DNA of 64,000 nucleotides from Batillaria attramentaria (taxonomy: Eukaryota > Mollusca > Gastropoda > Batillariidae): assembly GCA_018292915.2 (NCBI GenBank), contig JACVVK020000059.1, positions 1 through 64,000 of the forward strand, in the 5' to 3' direction. Positions within the stretch are counted from its first letter, which is position 1. Each line of letters starts with the position of its first letter. The notes below the pieces were generated by a model. It had not been told where the DNA came from. It saw nothing but the letters and a program-made list of their open reading frames with translations, and made no database searches. The position numbers were made by a program, and so were the translations under genes. Below are positions 1 through 15,954 of this stretch, piece after piece.

Positions 1-61
1 AAGTTGTGGGTGGCGACTGAAGAAAATACCTGCCAGCGGTAACAATCTTCGGACAACTTAC

Positions 62-5105
<5,044 letters not shown>

Positions 5106-6501
5106 TGCTCTCTTTGATTATGAGTCGGAGACCATGCCCCGGTCGGGAAAGAGGTGTTGCTGATATTTGCTTTTACACGGGGGGCTAATGATCATGGCGC
5201 GTGTTCTACCGGTGTTACTTCGATTTCATGCTCAAACTTTTGACGGCGATTGCTCTCATGTAATTATAAAGCCGTGTTTCGAAACTAAACAGCATTAGAA
5301 TGACTTTCGCCGTCTCGACTAACCCCCCGAGTCAGTGTAGATAAAAGATTTGTGGAGGGAGCGCCTCTAGTGACCTTGGGAGCGCCGGCAGAAATACAGT
5401 ATAGGCTCACTTTACACGTGCTGGTTCCCATAGACTGAAGAGAAGAAGGCCATAGTCTGCAAGTTCTGCAGTAGTTAGCAAACGGCACTCCTCTACATCC
5501 TCCGTATTCCCCCATCATCCCTTCAAACAGTACACGCGAGCAGCCTTCAACTGGTTGAATTCTGCTGCCGGTACAGTAATAGTAATAATGATAATTTTAA
5601 GAACGAGGTTCTGCAACATCCATACACAAACCGTATTTGGGATTTTTTTTATTACAAATTTTATTACAAATTCCAGTTATTATAAAGTGTATAACAATCT
5701 TTTTACAAAGTTTATTTCAGAATTTAATACAATGTATTTGTTATACATTTTTACAATATTTATTGTTAGTTTGTTAGTTTGTTTCAGTTGCACCACACGA
5801 ACCAATGCTCATTGTTTGAAAGTACTGCAAATCTGAAGGACTGGCAAATTTGGTCGCTAGACGTTATCATGTGACACAAACAACCGCACTGTACAAACAA
5901 ACAAAACACAAAACCTCGGAACAGTCATGGGCACGGGCTGCTCTCAAAAACAATGCAGACTTACACGCGTCATGATTAAAGTAATAAATAACCATACATA
6001 AATATATTAACCCCAGATCCTTTTTGTCAGGATTATCGAGAAACCTGAAAAATGGAAGTTTGACCTTCCCACCGGAAACTGTCAGGCAGGCGGGAAGGCT
6101 GAAATCTGGGGGAGAAGGGGGAGACAATGTATACGTGTGTCCTTCGTCAGTCAGTTTGCGTATCAAAGGAATAATTATCTACCCTATCATTCTACCGCCC
6201 CCGCCCCACCACATCAAAGCAGATAAAACAAAACAAAACAACAACAAAAAAATTTGTTCCAGTTCTTCAGTTGTCAGCTACATACTTGGATGGAGCGGGG
6301 GAGAGGGAGGGGGGGGGGAGAACGGCGGTTGAAGATTAGGTGCATTCAGTCCCTTTAATCTGTGTCATTAAGTCGACCACGACATTCCTGCACTCGCCAG
6401 GTCCATGACCTTGAACTGTGACCTTGAACTTTGACACTGAACTGTGACCTTGAACTCACAGCTTGCAGGTGCGTACCGGCGTAATCCAAGTCTGACTTTA
6501 C
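5106..6501. other. Intergenic spacer between xylanase 5' end and P450 3' end
   Basis: No coding exon recognised. It should hold the xylanase promoter (minus strand); a TTTATAA-like motif near 5264 is a weak TATA candidate. 5575-5800 is AT-rich low-complexity sequence, and 6180-6320 holds A-rich and G-rich tracts. Confidence 0.6.
6405..6455 (-). promoter_or_regulatory. Cluster of AGGTCA-type nuclear-receptor half-sites downstream of the P450 stop
   Basis: Three TGACCTTGAACT units and one TGACACTGAACT unit lie in about 50 bp, 50-100 bp past the P450 stop codon. On the gene's strand each full unit reads AGTTCAAGGTCA, two abutting half-sites containing the TCAAGGTCA extended monomer. Arrangement is seen directly; regulatory function is inference, and it may simply be a short tandem repeat in the 3' UTR. 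Confidence 0.3.
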
Positions 6502-8240
6502 TCAGTCTCTGGGAACTGCGCGAACTTTGAACGGCTTTGGGCTGCAGACGGAGCCGAACTGTCTCTCCAACGACGGCGGCTGGCCGGGCTCCGGTGGCAA
6601 GAACTGAAACTGCTGTATCATGGTCGATATGTAGAGGAAGAGCTCCATCCGAGCCAGTGGCTCACCAAGGCAAGCACGTCGTCCTGAAATCAGTGAATAG
6701 TGAGACTTAGTAGGGCTTCGTACGGGGAACTTCGTTGAGCAGCGTAACCCACTTGCATGTAAATTAGGCACGTTACGGGTACCATTAGCTAATCGCAGCG
6801 CGTTAGCAGCTCGCGGCCTCTGCCGTGTGAGCCTAATTTACATGTAAATGGGTTACGCTGCTCAACGAAGTCTTCCTTACGAAGTCCTACTAAATCTCAC
6901 TACTATCTGGTCAATTATTTGTTACATTACGTCCTTTCTTCTGTAGTAGGGTGGGTGTCAAATGAGGATAAGCCGTGGCAAGGTAAGCCGAGAGAACTGC
7001 GCTGACACCCTCAGTGGGTGTGGGTGGGCGAGAGGAGGGTGGGAGGAGTGGGTGGGTGGGTGTTTGGGAGTGGAGGGTTGGACTGGGAGGCAAACAGAAA
7101 CTATGAACATGAACAGCAAACGCGCCAATAAACAAATGACAATCAAGCAACTCCCCCCCCCCAAACACCCCCCCCCCCCCCAAAAAAAAAACCCAAAAAA
7201 ACACAAAAAAAACAAAAGCCCTGACCAAACAAAACCGATAGCAAAAGCCAAAAAGACGACGTTAAACACCTTGAAAATTATCAAATACTTTGTAATATAC
7301 ATAGCAGCTCTTCAGATTTGTCTCTCCTCTTTTTCTTTTACTATTCTTTTAAAATACTTTTTCATCCACCAAAAGCACTAGTCGCATACATTTCGTAATT
7401 ACGCCACAGCTCGGAAACTTGATTGCAAATTAAATCATCCACCTACCAATTCCAAAGGGAATGAACTCGTCCGGCCGCGTCAGCTTCCCGTCAGGACCGA
7501 TAAATCTGTCAGGTCGGAAGACAAGAGGATCGCCCCAGGTCTGTTCGTCCTGTAGAACGGACTCCAGGTTCGGCATGATCATTGCCTCTTTGGGTATCGT
7601 GTAACCACGGAAACTGACGTCATAAGGGACGGCATGCTGCAGCGCGAAGATGGCGATGTTTGCCCATCGGAGCACTTCCATGATGGTGGCTTCGACGTAC
7701 GTCAGATCCGGTTTATCGCGCATGCTCGGTGGTCGTGCCGTTCCGATGACGCGCTGGATTTCCTGGAAACATTTCTCTTGGGCGTCAGGGTAGTTCTCTA
7801 ACAGGACGACCGCCCAGCTGATGGCTGTGGATGTTGATTCGGTCCCAGCGACGAACAGATCCCCCACCGTAGTGATCAGGTTTTCATCTGGCAATGGATA
7901 TCCACACATAAGCAGTTACTGACATGGCAGGCATTGTTCTTTCCAGACAAATGCATAAGACGGCTCTAGTTTTCCTATGTTTGTACGAAAGCAGTGTTTA
8001 CATCGACTGTGACTGCACAGGGCACTGCAAAGCAAAGATTTTAGAGTACAGCGACCCCCTCAGTCCCCTTCGTCTAAAAAAAGAAAAAAAGATAGATTCC
8101 AAGTTTGCTTATTCCCCCCCCCCAAAAAAAAAAAAAAAAACAGAAAAAAAACCCAACAACAACAACAAAACAACAACAACAAAACAAACAAAACAGAAAA
8201 CAAAAAACAACAACATATCAATCAACAACGACAAAACGCG

Positions 8241-8322
<82 letters not shown>

Positions 8323-8921
8323 GCCTGAAAATCCACATGGGATAACCACATACCATCCAAAGTTGTCGCCTGTGCACTGTCCTCGCGTTTTCGCATCTCA
8401 CGGATGTAAGCGTAAATGAAATCAGAAGCCTCGCCGTCCGTGAAGGAGTTGAAGTGGTCACGCACTCTTGGCTTTATCAACTCTTCGTTCACGGCGTCCA
8501 CGTTAGTCAGTGTTCTCTTGAACTTGAGTAGATCGCCCGGAAGGTACCTCATCCAGGGGAAGCAGGTCACTAAGCCGGCACCTTTAGGCCAAGGGAGAAA
8601 CAACATGTTTGAAAGCTAAAAGAAGAAGAAGAAGGGGGAAAAAGGAAACACTTAACATAGACAAGGTAAGTCGATATCTAGGCACATCACCACCTTATTC
8701 AACGAGGAAAAAAACCAAACAAACGAACAGGCCAAGGTAGAAACAACATTGCTGAAAGCTAAACGAGAAAACCAAGAAGAAAACAAAAAGAAACACTGAA
8801 CGTGGACACAAGGACAAGGCAAGTTGGCATGTCGGCGCATCGTCACCTTTGTCAACGGGGAACAACAACAACAAAAAATAATAAATAAATAATTAAAGGA
8901 CATACAGCTCCAGATTCTGAC

Positions 8922-8994
<73 letters not shown>

Positions 8995-9686
8995 ATTTAC
9001 ACCCGTCCCAGGTAAAGCGCTTTTTTTCGCAGACATTACTGACGGGTGAATTTCTAATGGAAAACATAGGTCGGTGTGGACTGAGGGCTGCCTTAATGAC
9101 TGCGTAAGATCACCCAGTGATCACCAGTTCCATTAGCAATAATTCTCAGGGCAACTGTCAGCTCGTATCTCACCCGTTAGTGCCTCCACGTTCTGGTCGA
9201 CTCTTCGCAAGTAGCTCGTGAATGTAGGGTCGTCATACTCAAACCGCTTGCCGAAGACGATGGAGCAGATGTTGTTGGACACGCTTATCTATCATCATCA
9301 TCATCATCATCATCATCAACAACAACAACAACAACCCTACTTCTGGTAGTCATGACATTTGCACATTACATAGGGGCTGACTGTCGCCTGCTAGCTTGTG
9401 GCTGAGAGGCCGGTTCAATTCCTTGGCCAAAGGGAAAGTGGTCAACTCAGACTTCAAAATCTCTTGAATGGGGTTCTTTCGGCCTTACAGACTATCGGCA
9501 GTAGAGACAGTCTGCAGACAGCGCTGTTGTGATATGCTACGATACTCATCTTCACTTTCATTTACAATACAAGAATGAGGCGAAGGTGACCTTCCTTCAA
9601 AATTTGTTCCCTTCAAGGTTACATATAAATCACAATTCTTCCAAGATACAAGCCGTGAATTTGTATAGTCACAAAACAATGCGATG

Positions 9687-9756
<70 letters not shown>

Positions 9757-10267
9757 ATACGCACGCACGCACGCACGCGCACACACACACACGCACAGAC
9801 ACAGATGAAAATGGGCAAAGGGGGAGGGGGGGGGGGGGTGGCTCTTTGGACCTGTGTCATCCGTTTGATGTCCATTGGTTGCCCATGGTTGGAGTACAGG
9901 GCCTTGACATACAGAGCGACCTCCTCCTGAATCTTCTCGGCCAGCACGTTTTTGCCCAATCCCAGCTCCCGCAGAACCTCCAGCGACACCTTGCGCTGTT
10001 CCTTCCACAACTGGCCAGATGTACTGATGACACCTTGGTTCAAACAGATTCATTCCGTTGCACTGGAGAAAGTGCGTGTGCATGTGCGCGCGCGTTAGTG
10101 TATGTTTGTTGTGTGTGTGTGAGTCAGTGTGTGCATGTGCATGTGTGTGCATGTGCGTGTGTGTGCATGTGCGCTCGCGGGCGCGGTCAGTTGGCGGGTG
10201 TGCGTGCGTACGTACGTGCGTGCGTGCGTGCGTGCGTGCGTGCATGCGTGCGTGCGTGCGTGCGTGC

Positions 10268-10331
<64 letters not shown>

Positions 10332-10369
10332 ACGTCAGTGTGTGTGTGTGCGCGCGCACGTCAGTGCGT

Positions 10370-10405
<36 letters not shown>

Positions 10406-11220
10406 ATGCCGCGCAAGCAACAGAGACTACTATTTCCCGGCCATTTTGTGTGAGAGACAGGCAGACCGTCAGACACAGACAGAGAGAAGCCGCTTTTACA
10501 CTGATGGCGATCTTCTCCTTAACACATCCTTACACAATAACTGCATAGAGTTTACGGGGAGCCGGGGTGGTCGAATGGTAGAGCGTTGGACTTCTAATGC
10601 TCGGTCGTGAGTTCGACTATGATCCCGGCGGTGGCCAAATATTTGTGCTGGCTTTTTCATCGTTGCCCCGTCTTTGATATCACCCTATGTGGTGGAAAAG
10701 GACGTTAAACCCCCAAACACCCACCCACCCACCTGCATAGTGTTTACAGGAACAGTTACAACATCAGTCTTCTTTCAAAGGTGCAAGCGTCGTTTGACTA
10801 TTTTGCGCATGTGTACAACTAACTGATGGGGCGCCGGCTACTTCGTTAGTTCGTATCCGCGCAGCTCTCACCTTTTCCTTTCGAGATTTCATCCGTAATG
10901 AACATGTGTGGTCTGTCCGAGAATGCGTCAGCGTGTTTGACGAAAGCGTCCTTAATGACGTCATAGCCGTTCAGCACCACCACCAGTTGACTGCCCATGT
11001 AGAAGCTGATGATGTCACCGTATTGGCGCCGCCATTTTTCGATTACCGGGCGAATATCCTTCTCCAAGAGATGGAGGTGACCCAGCAGCGGCAGGGCGGG
11101 GCCAGGTCCCGGGGGTAAGCCCCGGGGTCGGCGTGTAGCCTTCAACCACAGCAGAGACAGCGCCAGGACACTGCCCAGCAGCAGCGTCGTAGGTTCCAGA
11201 AGTGACGTCAGTAGGGCCAT
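6502..11220 (-). CDS. Cytochrome P450, CYP2-clan monooxygenase
   Basis: Heme-thiolate monooxygenase, expected on the ER membrane. Six minus-strand exons: 10872-11220, 9852-10033, 9174-9288, 8354-8581, 7447-7887, 6502-6683, totalling 1497 nt, 498 aa plus stop, the usual CYP2 length with agreeing phases. Seen in order: N-terminal membrane anchor (residues about 1-28), proline hinge PPGPGP, WKEQRK C-helix motif, I-helix AGTESTS, ExxR helix as EVLR, FRPDRF, and the heme loop FGIGRRACLGE with its cysteine. The FGIG/R junction is split by the last intron. The exon-2 donor (CAG/GTCC) and acceptor (AAG) are weak but are the only sites that keep frame. Introns 1-4 each hold a long CA/GT array. Substrate cannot be inferred; no premature stop is seen. 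Subfamily assignment would need a phylogeny. Confidence 0.94.
6698..6902. mobile_element. Foldback MITE in the last P450 intron
   Basis: A 205-bp imperfect palindrome whose arms run about 70 bp; each arm carries TTCGTTGAGCAGCGTAACCC and CATGTAAATTAGGC. Its left end lies 14 bp from the acceptor of the last P450 exon (6502-6683). No transposase is present. Confidence 0.88.
8243..8320. repeat. (AC)n microsatellite, P450 intron 4
   Basis: About 39 AC units, preceded by an A-rich and AAC-rich tract from 8081. It lies 33 bp from the donor of exon 8354-8581. Confidence 0.97.
8923..8989. repeat. (AC)n microsatellite, P450 intron 3
   Basis: About 33 uninterrupted AC units within the intron between exons 8354-8581 and 9174-9288. 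Confidence 0.97.
9291..9336. repeat. (ATC)n(AAC)n compound repeat at a P450 splice acceptor
   Basis: Starts three bases outside exon 9174-9288. On the coding strand it reads (GTT)n(GAT)n directly into the acceptor AG, so the region upstream of this acceptor is repeat-derived. Confidence 0.95.
9688..9838. repeat. (AC)n array with variant units and a G-run, P450 intron 2
   Basis: About 33 CA units, then ACGC-type variants to about 9800, then a G-rich run at 9818-9838. It ends 14 bp from exon 9852-10033. Confidence 0.95.
10076..10409. repeat. GT/GCGT-rich array and (TTAG)n, P450 intron 1
   Basis: Interrupted GTGC units, pure (GT)n at about 10272-10330, then about nine TTAG units at 10372-10407. 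TTAG is not the TTAGGG telomere unit. The array lies in the first P450 intron. Confidence 0.93.
10557..10731 (+). mobile_element. SINE family 1, copy d
   Basis: Plus-strand copy with head GGGGAGCCGGGGTGG, A-box region TGGTAGAGCGTTGGACTTCT, a degraded B box, the GATATCACC body and a CCCACCCACCCACC tail. It lies in P450 intron 1. Pol III capacity cannot be judged. Confidence 0.87.
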
Positions 11221-13453
11221 GACGCTGCACGAGACACTTCACGACTGAAGCCGGGGGCCCGAGGTTGTACCAGCTGGGGACTTCGCAAAAGCGTCCGCTG
11301 TATGAAAATAAAAAGAATGAAGGATGGTGCGGTAATATTATCGGTGACAGATCTGGGAACTGAAGCGGTAGTCGGGCAATCCGGCGTGCTCAACAGCACC
11401 CAGTCACTGAAACTATGATCAAATGTGGCCGTCGTTGTTCACATGATATCGGAACAGCCTGCACTGTGGACAGGCCGGGCCGCTACTATAACCCATTCGC
11501 AGGGCGGTATTCTGTTTATCAAATGTAACACTGGCCCATCTGCCGGCATTGCTGAAGGACAGTCAGTAAATCACAGCATTCCGTCCTCAGTAACCTGCTG
11601 ACCTGTGTCAGTGGTTGGACCCACCAGGCCTAAAATTGAAAAAAAAAAATAAAAAAATCAGCCCCAAACCGTTCCGCCGCTCCGGCCTTGCCCACTACCT
11701 ACACGGTATACACTATACACCAGTTCAGTTTAGAACGTCACAGTGACAACCAAATTACTCCCCCCCCCCCGGCCACCCCACCCTTCTCCCCATCCGGCGG
11801 GCCAAGGTCACAGTTACAGATTGAGTATGTGGTCCATATTCACTGATCAGAAAGACGCCCCCCCCCCCCCCCCGCCCTTTTCAGTTTCTGCTTTTGTTTC
11901 AGTTTTGCGCCAAGGCCGGTGCCCCCTGAGCATGTATCTACGCTGAGCCAGGGCGGAGAGTGTAGATACATGCTTTCTGTGAACACACTGTGCACGGATG
12001 CGATACGTCACTGACCGAGTTGAAGCTCATTCTCCTTAAAAAAAAAAGGAAAAAAAAAAAAAAGAAGGCTCGTCTGCGTTGAAACTGACGATCACTGTTA
12101 TACTGACTTTCAGTGATACGTGTATATGTGTGTAACACTGTGACGTTGCGGCTTGAGGAAGGCTGATGGTATCGTAATGCCCCTCTGTCGGCGGTCCGCC
12201 GTCAATGCACAGAGAATGTACTGACTCAGTGATACGTCAGTCGCTGCGTGAACCTACGACCTTCTCGGGTCGATGCGCATGGTCTTAGCAGTACAGACTT
12301 GGAACTCAGTGAAGTGTTGTGAACTGTTGCTTATCCGTGCGCATTTACCACGTCACTGAGTCAGTGGCATCGGCTTCCCTGTGCCTGCCCGGCTTTAGTC
12401 AACTTGAACCTTGCATTTTTCGCTGTTTCAGCCCTTGCGGATTTCGCCCTTACATTCAGTTAGTGAGCCAAAAGTGTTATCATAAATCATCAGTCACTGC
12501 CGTGAAATAGCGAGCAAATCCCCTAGACAGGCTGTAATCACCGAGGCAGAGACTGAAGAGTCCATTGTATGTCTCTCTGTGATAATCAGCATGAAACAGC
12601 TTACCTTGACAGGTAGTCAATAGGGCCCTTCGAATAATGATAACTTGAAGAACGCTGACCGCGCAGAGCAGCCTACCGGAACTTTGACTCGGAAATTCCG
12701 TGCTCCAAGTGGTTGCCGCTGATTTTCTGTCAGTGTTGGTCTATCAAAACGACTCGTCTCAAATATAGTGGCTCTGTCCTTCACGGTAAATAGGCCGAGT
12801 TGGTGTGTTACTGAGTCGCTTCCAGCAAGTGTCCTACTTTTCCGATAGCCGCGGGTAAACAGCAGACAGAAAAAGCCCTGGCTGAAAGCGTGTACGGGTC
12901 TTTTTATCAGCCGCGAACGCCGGGTGTGGTGCAACTGTACCCTAATAGTTTCATCATGCGGACCTTCGGTTTACTGTTTTTCCCATTTCGTCAGCGGCAA
13001 TCATGGACAAAAAGAATGTAACGCAACTGAGTTGACGCCGTAACATACCGTATTGGTATTGCATGAGGATCATCAGTGACGGACGTATGTCTCTGATTTT
13101 GCTGAGTGCGTACTCTTTCAGAGTATTTTCTCCAGGCGTACCGTTCCACACGGACCCATCCTACAAGCGAATCATGTTACAGTTAGTAATGTTGGGCTGT
13201 GGGTCAGGCCGTCCTACTTTCGCACCTCTCAGTTACGTCTTAACACTCCCAGCTATGGTGGACACCACCAGAAGCGTTCTGCTGCTAGATCCTTCAGCAA
13301 AACCGCCTTCTCTGTGGAACTCCATGTTAAAACATCGTTTTTCAAAAGAACCCTAAATCTAGGACTCTCAGCTGCAAACACAGCAGGCGTTCTTCTCCCT
13401 CTTCAGTCTTTTTCCTAAGCGCAACAAACATTATCAGAATTGTTTTGAAGGAG
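11221..13453. other. Gene-free stretch upstream of the P450
   Basis: No exon recognised on either strand. It should contain the P450 promoter, but no convincing core element was seen. It has C-runs near 11760 and 11860, a short hairpin (13-nt arms 11929-11941 and 11962-11974) and several CACTGACTCAGTG-like motifs between 12000 and 12500. An open stretch near 12954-13151 (minus) resembles no family I know. Confidence 0.5.
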
Positions 13454-13455
13454 TA

Positions 13456-14929
13456 CAGTCGGGCCCGCTTATAAGGAGCGCTCGGGGACCAATTGTTTTA
13501 CTCCTTATAACCGAGGTTCCTTATAACGGAGTTCTCGGATATAAGGAGTAACCCAAGCCCAACTACCTAATAAGCGGGCTTCTGCATTTTTTCGGTGTCA
13601 GTATCAGCAATTCTTCTTCCTCTCTCTCTCTCTCGCACAGCGGATTGAAAATCAATGCCCCTTTAGGCTCATGTCTATGGAACAACAGTAATTTGTTCCT
13701 CTCTGTTTTGTTTCTTCGGCCATTTTTTTTCTCCATTTCTGTCTCCCTTCAACTTCTTTTGGTTTTCAAACCAATATAACAGTACTTAGAAGACAGCTTG
13801 CGACTGCCCTTGTGGCAGGTAAATAATGCCACACAAGTAAAACTCATGTGAGTCTAGCGGAACGACCGCGGGGCCCCTGAACGCTCAATAAGAAGAAAAT
13901 CTTCCTCACTGTATATGTAACGCCACCGATGAGTTTGTTGCGGTGGTAAAAAAAAAAGTTTTGTTGACAGCACAGTGACACAACAGAACCACAAACACTA
14001 CAAGACAAGCCCTGGTCTCCATTCAGTCAAAGGGAACTTGAGACAGTGATACTGAAAAACAGCACGATAACAGCCCCTTCAAAACCTTACATATCAATGC
14101 AGCCACACCCACACCTCCATTCATACATGTACAACACATAACAAACATAACTGTCGCTGTCACTGATACACATACAATGAAACAACATTCAGTCTGAGGA
14201 CAAAATACTCGAGTGGCTATTTTCACCTTCAAATTACATTTCCTTTATTAAAAAACATAAAACGCACACATTTTTTTTCTCACTAGGATCAATACGCTTA
14301 TCATCAAAATGAAATAGAAGGGGAAAAAATAAGGCCTGCTGTCACTGGCTTAATTTCACTTTCTTGTGAGAATAACAACAATAAACAACAATAAACTGAA
14401 AAATGGCTGTAGCAACCAGCGACCAAACAGCATTACGTTAGGAAGGAACTAGTAAAGGAACATTGGCCGGTTATTCTCCTATTTATCCTCAGCTATCACT
14501 GCCTTTCTTTGTTGAGGGTTGGCTTCTATTTTTCTTATTATGTCGAGCTTTTGACTGAGTGAAAGAAATTTTCTCTTTTTCTCGCGTTCAGATATTTTCG
14601 CTTCTGCATCCAAAATCGAGCTCATGTAGCGATGAACGGAAGTTTCTGCGGAGGCAAAGACGGATAATCCTCCCCAAATAGGACTGATGAAATAACTCGA
14701 CCTACTTTCGGTTTGAAGCCGGTGCTATCGGCACTCCTTACAACCAGACTCAGGGCCGATTTGGGGCCTATTTTTTTCACTCCTAATAAGCGAGGTATCG
14801 TATAACCGAGCTCCTTCTAAGCGAGTTTTCGTAAGTCATAACAAAGAACAATGTGAATCGGGGATTTTTTTTTTGCTCCTTATAAAAGAGGTTCCTTATA
14901 ACCGAGTTCCTTTTAAGCGGGTCCGACTG
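13456..14929 (-). mobile_element. Pogo/Tigger-like DNA transposon relic with TA target-site duplication
   Basis: Bounded by inverted repeats (CAGTCGGGCCCGCTTATAAG at the left; GGGTCCGACTG at the right) and flanked by TA on both sides, as in the Tc1/mariner superfamily. Similar CCTTATAA/GCGGG motifs recur just inside both ends (13500-13580, 14770-14900). At 1.47 kb with only a short coding relic it is non-autonomous. Confidence 0.82.
14479..14625 (-). pseudogene. Remnant of a CENP-B/pogo-type helix-turn-helix
   Basis: Open minus-strand frame of 48 codons containing KKRKFLSLSQKLDIIRKIEA and NPQQRKAVIAEDK, the look of the first helices of the pogo/CENP-B N-terminal DNA-binding domain. It stops at 14479-14481; no DDE catalytic domain follows. 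It lies inside the inverted-repeat element 13456-14929, consistent with an internally deleted transposase. Family call is from the motif only. Confidence 0.6.
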
Positions 14930-15119
14930 TACTTCTCTTCTGTAGGCGATTTTGCCTCATTAAGGTACTGAATCTGCCTTTGGAATTCCAAGGAAAACTG
15001 TGACCAGAAAGTTCTCCAGCCCATTTCTTTGATATGCTTAAATGGATGCCCTGTGTTTTACTCTACATTTTCTCTCGTCATGTTCAGCACCAAGAACCGC
15101 TTCCAGATGGACAACCAAC

Positions 15120-15954
15120 GCTCAGTTGGTATAGTTCGCCCGCTAGGGGGTGCAAATGTATACCAGTCAATTCCGTCATTATTTCGCATGAAGTCATAGA
15201 ACGAAGTCAGTGGCCACGTGACTTCACCTCGCCAGACCCTGGAGAACAATTCCACCCCCTCCCGCGTTGCAGGGATATAGTCGCCCCCGTTAGTGGATTA
15301 CTTACTTACTTAGGCCCTTGGCTCCACGTGGAGCATAGGCCATCGACAACCCTTCGCCATCGCACTCTGTTCTGGGCCAGTCTTGCCACTCCAGTCCAGT
15401 TGGTACCCTGCTTACATAGCTCTGCCTCAGTGTCCCGCCTCCAGCTGTTGCGAGGCCGGCCTCTCTTCCTTTTCCCCTGCGGGTTCCATGTCAGGGCTTG
15501 GCGTGTGGTGCTGGATGCTGGCTTCCTGAGGGTGTGTCCAATCCAGCCCCACTTCCTCCGCAGGATCTGCTTGGCCACTGGTTCCTGCCCCGCTCGCTCC
15601 CACAGCTCTTCATTCCGGATCTTCTCTGGCCATCGGATGTTGAAGATGCGCCTCAGACAGGTGTTGAGAAATGTCTGGATCTTCTGCTGCATCGTCTTCG
15701 TTGTCCTCCATGTTTCGCATCCGTAGAGCAGAACTGACTTCACGTTGGAGTTGAAGATGCGAAGTTTGGTTCTTATGCTGACAACTTTGGATGCCCAGAC
15801 GTTCTTCAGCATGACCATTGCTGCCCTTGCCTTGCCGATTCTGGCTGTGACGTCTCGGTCTGCCCGTTAGTGGATGACAGGAGTTTATTTGCTCCTCCTG
15901 CGCATGACTGGTATACATTTGCATCCCCTCACGGGCGTACTATACCAACTGAGC
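15120..15954. mobile_element. Inverted-repeat element interrupted by a LINE tail
   Basis: Arms of about 48 bp at 15120-15167 and 15906-15954 are reverse complements (GCTCAGTTGGTATAG; TGCAAATGTATACCAGTC). Flanks ACAACCAA and ACAACTAA look like a degraded target-site duplication. The LINE at 15299-15862 is nested inside. The arm tips resemble a tRNA A box. Confidence 0.75.
15299..15862 (-). mobile_element. 5'-truncated non-LTR retrotransposon (LINE) tail, copy 1
   Basis: Open minus-strand frame with [32 protein letters not shown] and [14 protein letters not shown], the region C-terminal to the reverse transcriptase of a widespread invertebrate LINE. It ends in (TAAG)n and is flanked by a perfect 13-bp target-site duplication CCCGTTAGTGGAT (15286-15298 and 15863-15875). 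Shorter copies of the same 3' end lie at 37421, 38792 and 41239. Confidence 0.92.

Noticed and set aside
8105..8461. Open frames in the (AC)n and A-rich tract
   Set aside because: Low-complexity artefacts; only the minus-strand part from 8354 upward is a P450 exon.
9684..10382. Open frames of up to 232 codons of His-Thr or Cys-Val repeats
   Set aside because: They are translations of CA/GT arrays in P450 introns and exist on both strands.
10372..10407. TTAG repeats as an interstitial telomere
   Set aside because: The unit is TTAG, not TTAGGG or TTAGG, and it is continuous with a GT array.
10557..10731. A tRNA gene (and similar hits at 42321, 62447, 57219)
   Set aside because: The tRNA-like part is followed by a conserved non-tRNA body and recurs as a unit, so these are SINEs; the cloverleaf ends are not intact.
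12617..13356. Open frames of about 65-105 codons on both strands
   Set aside because: No recognisable motif, no supporting splice partners and no family resemblance; treated as chance.
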